Shown: positions 1-7,182 of the stretch, one piece after another | How the letters are laid out: each line of letters begins with the position of its first letter | Position numbering within the stretch: the first letter of the stretch is position 1 | NCBI GenBank assembly: GCA_012295275.1 | Contig: CM022665.1 | Coordinates: forward strand, 64,001-76,970 | Direction: 5' to 3' | DNA length: 12,970 bases | From: Chrysomallon squamiferum | Taxonomy: Eukaryota > Mollusca > Gastropoda > Neomphalida > Peltospiridae | The notes under the pieces: model-generated | Told to the model about the DNA's origin: nothing | Databases searched by the model: none | Seen by the model: only the letters and a program-made list of their open reading frames with translations | Translations under genes and position numbers: made by a program

Positions 1-882
1 AAATAATACATGAAAACACTGATGAGAATGAACTGCAACAGGAAGTTTTCGCGGAAACAGAATCAGCCGTTCCTGGTAACCAGAGAAATCAAAATGGAAT
101 GATGAGAAATGATGAATTAAGGACAGAACCTTCAGACACTGTCAGATACAGGAGGGAGTGGGACCGATATGCGACTTACTTAGGATTTTCTCTAACCTCA
201 GCCTGGCCAAGTCGTCTTGCAGCTGCTGGATTCTACTTCACTGGGACTGGTGATTGCGGTGTCTGCTTCAGCTGTGGTCAGAGCTATGATCACTGGAGAC
301 CTGGAGATAGCCCAATGGCAGTTCACAGACAAATCTCTCCAAGCTGTAGATTTGTCCTGGGAGAGGAAGAAAATGAGCCGATTCGGGTAAGTGAGAATGA
401 TGAGCAGAGACTACAAGAATTCCTGGGCAGATTAACTGTACCAGTATCGGAATTTTCTGCTATTCAAAGTGACACACTTCGTAATCGGAGCGAGTCTGAA
501 AGTTCAGTTAGTGACAATGAAGTGTTTGGAGTCTCTGAAACATCTGCTGTTAACACCAGTGATATGGCTAAAAATACTGTTTCATTTGCTGTTAATGATA
601 CAATTCCTTCTTTTACCGGTGAGAGTTCTATCAGTGGTGATGCTGTTGCCTCTAATGATTCTCATCAAAGTTCTTCACAGCTCAGTCTCAGTAATTTACC
701 AATCCTTCAGCTGTCTGGTTTTATGTCTGGAAGCTCCTCTACATCAGCCCCGACATTGCATGCACCACGTCACCCCGAGTACGTCGACGTACAACGACGT
801 ATTTTGTCTTTTCAAAACCGATGGCCACATCCTGACAACCAGTCTCAGAGAGAGCTCGCAGAAGCCGGTTTTTTCTTCTCTG
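1..882 (+). CDS. IAP: IAP exon A: BIR1, Ser-rich linker, first half of BIR2 (5' partial)
   Basis: The frame of Met 99-101 is open from codon 3-5, adding about 32 acidic, Gln/Asn-rich residues upstream. No pyrimidine tract plus AG is visible in 1-98, so this is probably mid-exon and Met 99 need not be the start. BIR1 has the full zinc set: codon 264-266 (Cys56), Cys59, His76, Cys83, and Trp66 at the seventh position after the second Cys. The linker carries many Ser, Thr and Asn residues. BIR2 begins near nt 768 and runs to the donor TCTG|GTTAGT at 882/883, phase 1. If intron 1 is retained, translation stops at once at TAG 885-887, giving BIR1 plus half of BIR2. Confidence 0.92.
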
Positions 883-1642
883 GTTAGTGTTACTGCTACT
901 TAATTACAAATCTTCACATTTTAATGACAATATTAATTTCAATGTTAACTTAAAACACAACATTTTAATAGTTACTGGAATTGTTTTACATTTTAATAGT
1001 CATTTGAAATCTTTCACATTTCAATAGTCACTTGATGTCTTCGACATTTCAGTAGATATTTAAAATGTTTGATATTTTATTAATCTTAGAGAATCTTTGG
1101 CATTTTAAGAGTGAAATTAAATTTGCAGCATTTTAATCTTTATTTCTAATTTAAACATTTTGGTAGGTATTTGAAATTTTTGATATTTTGATATTCATTT
1201 GAATACTTCAGTATTTTAATAATCATTTGACTTTTTTGACATAAATAAACGTGAAGTTTTTTAATGTCTTTTGAAATTCTTTGATATTTTTAATTCTTAC
1301 AGCATGAAATACATTTGAGTAGTAACAGGGAACTGATTATTGTTACAGACAAAATAACATGCAAAAAACAAAAACATAAAGATTCCAAACAAAATAAAAT
1401 GAAACAAAAATAAATAAATAAATAAATAAAAAGTCATCTGAAAATCTGGTGGAACAGCATACTTTAATTTTAATTCATGAAATTATTCTGTGTTTTTATT
1501 GGAAAATGTAATTTCTAAAGCTCTTCCTTTTGTTCTTATTATTAAAAAGATAAAACACAAAAATAAACACGCACAAACATAATTTCTTTGGTGTATTATT
1601 TTATTTTGTTGTTATTGCATATAATAATTTGTGTATATGTTT

Positions 1643-1684
<42 letters not shown>

Positions 1685-3249
1685 AGATGAAATGTTAACA
1701 GTTATGAACAAGCACATTCATGTATACACAGGTAATTCACGTGACAGCACGTCCTGCTTTTACTGTGGCGGAGGACTTAGAAATTGAATGCAGGGAGATA
1801 ACCCTTACGTGGAACATGCCAGATGGTTTCCACGATGCGATTTCATCAGACAGGTGAAGGGAGACAGCTTTGTTGATTTGGTTCAAGAAATGAATGAAAA
1901 TGAAGAGGAGGTAACTAGGTGCCATTTTTAGCTTTACCATGTAATTATTAAACTTGTATAACTACATATATTTGTTTTCTCACAAGGAATTCAGAAGTTT
2001 CATAAATTTAATTCACATTTCTAATCTTTTCTCTCTCTCTGCCTTTGAACATTTTTATTTATTTATTTAGTTTGATAGTTGGTTAGTAAGTTCGATATTT
2101 ATTAAGTTTAGTTTGCAATTTTTGATGAATCATCTTTTGTCATTATTATTATTATTATTTAAAATTTATTTTAGATTAACTATAACCAAGTGATGGATAT
2201 TTTAAATGATTGTCGACCTACTTTTGAACGTCTTGGAATTAAAACACGTCAAGGTAAGTTTTAACTTTAACAAAATTCTCGATTTACCAACAAAATTCTA
2301 TAGATTGCACAGTGTCACCAATTAATGTGAAGATAAAAGTATTTAATACTTTACATCCCACAAAGTAACATTTTAAATGAGATCACGTCAGTAGAATTAA
2401 TATTATAAATATTTGTTTTCATTCTTTTCGTATAGCTGATGGGTTCGTTGTTTCTGAAGGAAGGAGTGATGAATTTATCGAAACCACAAGAAACACAGAA
2501 CATGCAACTGAAGGTATATTGCAGTTTTATTTCACTACATTTTATTTGTTTGTTTCCTTGCTTGCTTGTTCGTTTATCTATTATTGTTGTTATTGTTATC
2601 ATTAATAATATTGATATTGTTGTTATCATTATTACTGTATTTTTTCTTGTTATCGTTGTTATTGCATTTATTATTATTAATATTACTATTATTACACTTT
2701 ATTCGTTCATTTTAGTTATTATTTATTTATTCATTTATTTATTCATTACTGATTATGATATTATTGTTGTTGTCACTGATGTTACTGGTGTTCCATTTAT
2801 TATTATTATTAGTAGTAGTAGTTGTAGTACTAGTAGTACTGATATCTGATATATTTAAGAAAGAAACAAATACAGTAAACCTTTTTGTATATTCGCAAAG
2901 CTTTTACTTTTATGATAAAACCTACAAGCTATTTGTTTACAAAGGTTATGTGTAACAAAGTATAAAAGTCATTTGATTTATTTTAAACTGTTCTTTGTTA
3001 CAAAATATACACATTACTTAACGTACAAGAATTATATTGTTTTTATTACGTACTCTTTGATATTTAACAGATTCCCTGCTGGATGACAATGAAGAACTCA
3101 TCTGCAAAGTTTGTCTTCAAAACAACAGCAGAATGGTTTTCCTGCCCTGCGGTCATCTTTGTTGCTGTGAAGATTGTGCGTCCAGACTGCGAAGATGTCC
3201 ACTTTGTAGAGAGATAATCCTAGCCACTGTGCAAGCTTTCTTGTGTTAA
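1..3249 (+). CDS. IAP: Inhibitor of apoptosis protein (2 BIR + RING), 5' partial, five exons, one in-frame stop
   Basis: Proposed join is 1-882, 1732-1910, 2175-2253, 2436-2513, 3071-3249. IAP proteins bind caspases or their adaptors through zinc-binding BIR domains and ubiquitinate them through a C-terminal RING E3, mostly in the cytosol. Counting from Met at 99, BIR1 is about residues 16-88 with Cys56, Cys59, His76, Cys83 (C-x2-C-x16-H-x6-C); a Ser/Thr-rich linker spans about 100-223; BIR2 is about 224-302 with Cys270, Cys273, His290, Cys297; the RING is 385-419. Total is about 432 codons from that Met. The frame is open leftwards to the window edge, so the true start lies outside. Residue 280 is TGA instead of the invariant BIR Trp. 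No UBA or CARD domain is visible. The family assignment is certain; orthology to a particular vertebrate BIRC gene is not. The introns argue for a cellular gene, not a viral iap insertion. Confidence 0.93.
960..1237 (+). repeat. Degenerate 28-bp minisatellite, about 10 units
   Basis: Units start with a variant of ACATTTTAATAGTCATTTGA and end in CTTT or similar. Clean 28-nt steps are at 987-1014, 1015-1042, 1043-1070, 1071-1098, then 1154-1181, 1182-1209 and 1210-1237; units near 1099 and 1128 are 29 and 26 nt. Weaker units appear from about 915 and towards 1295. Divergence between units suggests an old array. Confidence 0.8.
1407..1432 (+). repeat. (TAAA)n microsatellite
   Basis: About six TAAA units inside an A-rich part of intron 1. 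Confidence 0.9.
1644..1683 (+). repeat. (GT)20 microsatellite upstream of exon 2
   Basis: Forty uninterrupted nucleotides of GT, ending 48 nt before the last base of the exon 2 acceptor. UG runs in this position are known to bind TDP-43 or CELF proteins and to alter splicing in other genes; an effect here is inference. Confidence 0.97.
1732..1910 (+). CDS. IAP: IAP exon B: second half of BIR2, contains TGA
   Basis: Starts with GTAATTCACG after ACACAG; joining to exon A in phase 1 gives Gly-Asn. It carries the BIR2 zinc ligands Cys270, Cys273, His290 and Cys297 with exact C-x2-C-x16-H-x6-C spacing, then an acidic helix, and ends GAGGAG|GTAACT in phase 0. The seventh residue after Cys273, Trp in BIR domains (Trp66 in BIR1 here), is TGA at 1785-1787. 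The rest of the exon reads without another stop. Skipping this 179-nt exon would give GAT TAA at the junction, so no in-frame skipped product reaches the RING. Confidence 0.9.
1785..1787 (+). other. In-frame TGA at the invariant BIR2 tryptophan
   Basis: Codons around it read CTT AGA AAT TGA ATG CAG. In the family this motif is Leu-Arg/Lys-Asn-Trp, and TGG to TGA is a single G-to-A change. If real and unedited, the protein ends 279 residues after Met 99 and loses the BIR2 zinc site and the RING. Confidence 0.93.
1911..2174 (+). other. IAP intron 2 (264 bp)
   Basis: GTAACT donor, TTTTAG acceptor, phase 0. Contains a CT run near 2028-2040, TTTA units near 2055-2070 and an ATT run near 2142-2159; nothing else seen. 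Confidence 0.85.
2175..2253 (+). CDS. IAP: IAP exon C: linker between BIR2 and RING
   Basis: Frame continues from exon B in phase 0 and encodes 26 residues including the run [17 protein letters not shown], then ends CAAG|GTAAGT in phase 1 with a consensus donor. It gives a short helix-like linker. No UBA signature such as Met-Gly-Phe/Tyr is seen, although many multi-BIR IAPs have a UBA domain here. Confidence 0.82.
2254..2435 (+). other. IAP intron 3 (182 bp)
   Basis: GTAAGT donor and pyrimidine-containing TCGTATAG acceptor, phase 1. AT-rich, no other feature seen. Confidence 0.82.
2436..2513 (+). CDS. IAP: IAP exon D: acidic linker
   Basis: Starts CTGATGGG after TATAG and ends GAAG|GTATAT. 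In frame it encodes an acidic, Thr/Glu-rich segment ([16 protein letters not shown]), probably flexible. It has no domain of its own; support comes from phase 1 on both sides and the uninterrupted frame into the RING exon. Being 78 nt (divisible by 3), it could be skipped without a frame change. Confidence 0.72.
2514..3070 (+). other. IAP intron 4 (557 bp), low-complexity ATT-rich
   Basis: Donor GTATAT, acceptor TTTAACAG. From about 2575 to 2835 it is almost all ATT/GTT/AGT trinucleotide-like sequence, which makes long meaningless Ile/Val-rich open frames. No other gene is seen. Confidence 0.85.
2575..2835 (+). repeat. Degenerate ATT/GTT/AGT trinucleotide tract
   Basis: Imperfect (ATT)n with GTT and, at the right end, AGT units. 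Several blocks also carry TTTA repeats (about 2715-2745). Confidence 0.8.
3071..3249 (+). CDS. IAP: IAP exon E: C-terminal RING finger and stop
   Basis: Joined in phase 1 it reads 59 residues and TAA at 3247-3249. RING ligands counted from Met 99 are Cys385, Cys388, Cys400, His402, Cys406, Cys409, Cys416, Cys419, spacing C-x2-C-x11-C-x-H-x3-C-x2-C-x6-C-x2-C, as in cIAP and XIAP. The tail after the last Cys (about 13 residues, ending TVQAFLC) matches the hydrophobic tail by which IAP RINGs dimerise. Every E3-critical zinc ligand is intact, which is notable given the upstream TGA. An extra Cys pair (404, 405) lies next to Cys406. Confidence 0.95.
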
Positions 3250-3263
3250 TCTGATTCTGACCG

Positions 3264-3322
3264 TTTTTATTATTATTATTATTATTTTTCTATTTTATTA
3301 TTAATATTATTACTATTATTAA

Positions 3323-3362
<40 letters not shown>

Positions 3363-3407
3363 TTTCTATTTTATTATTAATATTATTACTATTATTACTA
3401 TTATTAA

Positions 3408-3452
<45 letters not shown>
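3264..3452 (+). repeat. (ATT)n microsatellite with an internal 76-bp duplication
   Basis: Starts 15 nt after the IAP stop codon. A block beginning TTTTTCTATTTTATTATTAA occurs at 3285 and again at 3361, each followed by pure ATT units, so the array grew by tandem duplication. The second copy has an extra ACTATTATT. It lies in the likely 3' UTR. Confidence 0.9.
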
Positions 3453-3500
3453 GACGATATGTTGAATTTTAATTCATTTTAATTTGGTGTCAGTGGACAG

Positions 3501-3730
3501 TTTCCTCGCGAGATTGTGGAACGCAGAAAACGTTTATGGTCAAAGTTTATTGAAAACATGGACTGCGTGTGACATTAGTAGTTGACAGACTTTTTATTGA
3601 AGGAAGTCGATGGTACTTAGATACTCAGACACAAGACAGACATCACGAATCGAACATCCACAGATTACAAATTGTAAATCCAGACAGGCGTGTCCATAGT
3701 TTCTCCTCAGAGACGGAACAGCGTGCCTAG
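3501..3730 (+). pseudogene. Decayed LINE ORF1-like C-terminal fragment
   Basis: From 3501 one frame reads FPREIVERRKRLWSKF, then a stop at 3570-3572. A shifted frame from 3581 reads VDRLFIEGSRWY and stays open to TAG 3728-3730. The motif Phe-Pro-x-Glu-Ile/Val-x-Glu-Arg-Arg-Lys followed by Val-Asp-x-Leu-Phe/Tyr-Ile-x-Gly is recurrent in short retroelement-associated proteins in marine invertebrate genomes and resembles the C-terminal domain of L1-type ORF1 proteins. The family name rests on recall of the motif, not a search. It is broken by a stop and a frame change, and no reverse transcriptase is visible nearby. Confidence 0.55.
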
Positions 3731-3959
3731 AACAGCCGGAGATCAACACTGGCGTCAGTCAAGATGAACTGACTGAAATATCTAACAACCACTGTCACAC
3801 AAACACAGTTAACACTTCTGTCTCTGTAAATATTGTATTTTTAAATCTTTTCCGCTTGAAAACTAAACTGTATATACCAGAATTTTAAAACGTTTTTAAT
3901 CAGTATGATATTTTGTGTTTAGTAGAAACAAAACTTGATGATACTGATAAGGTAGAAAT

Positions 3960-4435
3960 ACCAGCTTGAACACGTGGACCTTGAATTTAGTTAAAGAATT
4001 TAATAACATAACCAGTGTTTGAAATAATAATTACGTTTTAACATATTTTATTATATTATAATAATAGAGAAAAAAAAATTTGTTTGTTTTTGTTCTAAAC
4101 GACAACCAAAAGGTCGCAAATACTGACCAATGTGTATCACCACTCTTAATAATAGTTGGGATGTATAGAGTGAGTGTTCAGACAAACATTTAAAATTATC
4201 GGTTCTATTTTGCTAACATTAGGAAATATTTCCGTGTTCATTCTTTCTTTTCTGAAATCGAAACCTCTGTTTTTACAACGGAATAAAATATTTCCTGTAA
4301 CGTTGGACAACAGAGTATATAATCATATGAGAAAATTAAACGAAATATCGATGTGTTTGAGCTGTTTACAGAAGCAATGTGCTTACGAATCGTCAAATGA
4401 AATTCTACTGGTATCTTATAATTTAGATAGACTAT
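3960..4435 (+). repeat. Old dispersed repeat 'Y', copy 1
   Basis: Aligns by eye, with gaps, to the reverse complement of about 8158-8665. Best blocks: 3970-4057 against 8565-8660 (shared GTTTGAAATAATAATTA), the stretch around CGAAACCTCTGT near 4258-4271 against 8363-8376, and TATATAAT near 4316 against 8310. An open frame over 4174-4467 has no recognisable protein and is not called. Confidence 0.65.
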
Positions 4436-4452
4436 TTATTTATTTATTTATG
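4434..4452 (+). promoter_or_regulatory. Overlapping ATTTA pentamers (AU-rich element candidate)
   Basis: Four overlapping ATTTA units in the probable 3' UTR or flank of the IAP gene. Such elements can destabilise mRNA, but the region is AT-rich and the run may be a plain TTTA microsatellite. Confidence 0.3.
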
Positions 4453-4703
4453 CGAGGGTATCTGTGAAACCTTTAACCAGTTTTCACAGGACGATAACAA
4501 AAGTTACTGTTAGACACAATATGAAAAGTTTAGTTTTGCAAGTGGGCTTTGTAAATACAGAATATTATACATAATCTGTTCTTGTTATTGTGCTACCATT
4601 TAGATCAGCTTTATTCCTGTCAGAGTTGGTTTTATGGACAACGTACAGGAAAATCCAAAGATTCCAGATTGACTACTGTTTAATAGGAAGAGTATTCAAA
4701 GAA

Positions 4704-4734
4704 AATAAACTGCAGTAGCTGTAATAAAAATAAA
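4704..4734 (+). promoter_or_regulatory. Candidate poly(A) signal cluster for the IAP gene
   Basis: AATAAA at 4704-4709, 4723-4728 and 4729-4734, followed by GGTGTATTTTTACTG as a possible GT/T-rich downstream element. An isolated AATAAA at 4282-4287 is the earliest after the stop codon. The 3' UTR would then be about 1.0-1.5 kb. Confidence 0.35.
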
Positions 4735-4749
4735 GATCGGTGTATTTTT

Positions 4750-5560
4750 ACTGTACTTAAAGTAATATATTTTAATATTATTATATTTTATACACGGCAC
4801 ATTAGTATAATTACAAAATATCATTTGAAGCAGAACATCAAAAGAAACGATTAGCAATTTTGTAAACTGGATAAGTTGTTTGTGAGCTACGTCAAATCAA
4901 AGATGCTAAAATGTCCGAACATGAGAAAAAGTGTGCCCTTAATTACGTTACGTCTAGAAACAAACGCAGCACAAGAAATGTCAAATGTTTTGCTGTTCTT
5001 GTACATTTACGTTTCTAGTTTCAACAATTTCTATCCAGATGTCAAATTGTAAATGCTATTAAAACAAACACTTTGAAAGTCAACTATGAACATTATGTTA
5101 TCCAATGTAATGACATTGACACTGCACGGACCCATCTCTCAACACAGAAAGTGAAAATAGTGTATTGCTCCCGTAACATTTAAAAACAAATTTATACATA
5201 GTTGATCCCTACTTGATAAAGATAAATAATTATGTATTGTTTGGAGTATAAAGTATACTTATATTTGATTTTAATAATAAAAAGTGTAATAATGTAAAAC
5301 CAATAGACGAATGAATTGTTTCCAGCCCCTACAAGTACAATACAACTAACAACCCAACACCCCTAACAAATATGGAATAAATTTGCCAGTCATTTTGAAA
5401 GAGAGCAGCGGAGCGTTCCATTACAGTATTGAAGGGGGTTGATATTTTCATAAATTACGCCAAAATGTTATTAAATATCAAAAATTATTCATACATAAAA
5501 TAAATAGCATTAAACAAAATTAGATTTTGCATTTTCAAGTCAGTGGTTACATAATGGCAG
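4750..5560. other. AT-rich intergenic DNA, no gene seen
   Basis: No exon-like frame. One imperfect inverted repeat: 4954-4977 with 4996-5018 (7 and 8 bp paired ends around an internal mismatch, 18-nt loop). Confidence 0.6.
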
Positions 5561-5945
5561 TTAATCGTCTTCTGAATTATACAAGCTATTTTCACTACTG
5601 CGGACGAACAATCCGCCATTTAGTACATGTTCGCCTTGTGTTCGGTTCAAAAACTGTCCTAGTAGTACTTCAGCCCACCATTATTTTGATCTAGAACTAA
5701 TATATACTTGTTCGGGAGATATGTATTTACATAATAGGAATATGAATTTAATTTAATCGTCTTCTGAATTATACAAGATATTTTCACTATTGCAGACGAA
5801 AAATACTCCATTTTAATATTTGTTCGCCGTGTGTTCGGTTCAAGAACTTTGCAAGTAGTACTTCAACCCAACATTATTTTGATCTAGAACTAATATATAC
5901 TTGTTCAGGAGATATTTATTTACATAATAGGAATAGTGATATTAA
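5561..5945 (+). repeat. 192-bp tandem direct duplication (two copies)
   Basis: Copy 1 is 5561-5752 and copy 2 about 5753-5945, both beginning TTAATCGTCTTCTGAATTAT. A 34-nt segment is identical at 5680-5713 and 5873-5906. TTACATAAT occurs just before copy 1 (from 5547) and near the end of each copy, so the repeat frame could start there. Differences are mostly single substitutions. No coding sense. Confidence 0.92.
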
Positions 5946-6434
5946 TTTAATTACATTTTATTCCAGGAAAATTTAGTTTTTGCTTCTTTCTTCGAACGAT
6001 TACAGGTTAAAAATAACTCTGACGTTGTTTTCACTGTGATCACGTAATGCAGACAGGATTTTCCTTCAAAATGAATGCTCATTGGTTTATTTGTATGAAC
6101 TTCCTGAAAGCATAATCGTTTGTTGAAGTGAACGGTTACTTCGCAGCACACACACACAAAAAAAAACAAAAATGGAAACGCGCGTATCGATTAACGCACT
6201 GTTTTATTTGTTTTATATATCTAAAACAAATATTAGTAACATAACACAATTACAGTATTATATTTTAATGACATTTAATGAAGACTTTTGTTAATTTATC
6301 TAAATAATATTAAAGCTCATTATGTACAATTTGAAAAACAAAGGAATTCGCGTAACGTCATCTAGGTTTAGCGAATTCCCTAGTATGATGTACAAGGAAA
6401 TAAATTAATAAATAAATAAATAATATTACATAAC
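5946..6434. other. Intergenic DNA with a short hairpin, no gene seen
   Basis: A 72-codon minus-strand open frame (5951-6169) has no family resemblance. A TAAA run lies near 6405-6422. Confidence 0.55.
6343..6379. repeat. Palindromic hairpin with EcoRI-site arms
   Basis: Arms 6343-6356 (GGAATTCGCGTAAC) and 6366-6379 (GTTTAGCGAATTCC) pair at 12 of 14 positions around a 9-nt loop. Nine outer base pairs are perfect. No oligo-T follows and no function is known. Confidence 0.75.
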
Positions 6435-6845
6435 ATAATGTCTGTTGCCTGTATTATGATATTTTTCTTATTAGCGGTTCAGTGGAAAGTCGCCCAGTGT
6501 ATTCATAACCCTTTTTTTTTACAGTTTATTTCAATCACGTGATCGTTACGACATAGTGACGACCCAGATACGTCTTGTTGTCCATTTTTATCGATGTGTC
6601 TTTAAAGAAATAATTTGATTAGGAATTTAGGTATGTTGATAAACATTTTAATAATAGTTTTCTGTGACTAGTAATTTATGTCTGTAAATAAATCTATATT
6701 TTTTGAATGTACGAAAGGGATTTTAATATTACTTCCGTGTTTACGTTGTGTAAATTTTCGAAGATAAAGAAGTTTTTTTCGTTGATTTTTGAAATAGTAA
6801 TTAGGTTTTAACTAGTTTTACTATCTTCAGATAATATGTAAAACG
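6435..6845 (-). repeat. Dispersed repeat 'X' plus start of 'Y', left inverted copy
   Basis: Its sequence matches the reverse complement of 8690-9310 in collinear order. Two exact inverted matches are 28 nt (6453-6480 against 9269-9296) and 22 nt (6535-6556 against 9202-9223, containing CACGTGATCG). After 6785 it jumps to a short piece of Y (GAAATAGTAATTAGG against 8594-8608), implying loss of about 100 bp or a gain in the other copy. Confidence 0.85.
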
Positions 6846-7182
6846 AACTTCTTTTATATTTATTACGAGCCACAACGTAAAAGTAGCTTTACTTTACTTT
6901 CGTAAATTCAGTAAGAAGTATGATTTGTTTTTTTGTTGTTGTTTTTTTGAAACACTAACTATGAAACAAAGAAATAATTGGCTACATACACGGTTCATAC
7001 ACCCAATAAAACAGTATAGCATTAAAATATTGATATCTCGCAATTTCAGTAGCTTACAGGACGCTACCCTGATTTTTACGTAACTCATATCTTTCAATAA
7101 AGATACAAGCATCAATATCTATAACGTATTTTAATTAATGAATATCACTCAGTGATTTCGAAATATTGCAAGTCAGACAAAT
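6846..7182. other. Intergenic DNA, no gene seen
   Basis: Holds a T-rich stretch near 6926-6949 and weak, gapped similarity to the reverse complement of about 8470-8570. A 73-codon minus-strand frame (6894-7115) is not credible as a gene. Confidence 0.5.

Larger units (their letters stand above)
883..1731 (+). other. IAP intron 1 (849 bp, repeat-rich, splits BIR2)
   Basis: Donor GTTAGT at 883 and acceptor ACACAG ending at 1731. It holds a 28-bp degenerate minisatellite, a TAAA tetranucleotide run and a (GT)20 run. The 47 nt between the GT run and the acceptor are purine-mixed, with no good polypyrimidine tract. Intron placement between Gly and Asn of the BIR core is supported by an exact match to the family pattern on both sides. 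Confidence 0.88.

Noticed and set aside
469-903. 144-codon plus-strand frame overlapping exon A
   Set aside because: Out-of-frame shadow of the IAP exon; no family resemblance, and it ends in intron 1.
960-1237. Regular 28-bp repeats as a CRISPR array
   Set aside because: Units are contiguous and degenerate with no unique spacers, and lie in an intron of an animal gene.
1785-1787. TGA as selenocysteine
   Set aside because: BIR domains have Trp here in every family member I know, and no SECIS-like structure was noticed downstream; a one-base change from TGG explains it better.
1737-1940. 67-codon minus-strand frame over exon B
   Set aside because: Antisense shadow of the BIR2 exon, whose plus-strand reading has all the zinc ligands.
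2351-2955. Long Ile/Val-rich frames on both strands in introns 3-4
   Set aside because: Products of ATT/GTT trinucleotide repeats without stops; they cross the well-supported exon D and its splice sites.
1-3249. Integrated viral iap gene
   Set aside because: Baculovirus-type iap genes lack introns; four introns with GT-AG ends and consistent phases indicate a cellular gene.
4174-4467. 97-codon plus-strand frame in the IAP 3' flank
   Set aside because: Lies in repeat Y, its second copy does not keep the frame, and no motif is recognisable.
5640-5660. GGTTCAA resembling a tRNA B box in the 192-bp repeat
   Set aside because: No matching A box at the right distance, no cloverleaf, and the site does not fit the B-box consensus beyond the core.
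5951-6169. 72-codon minus-strand frame, Cys-rich N-terminus
   Set aside because: The Cys/Val run comes from a CA microsatellite; no family resemblance.
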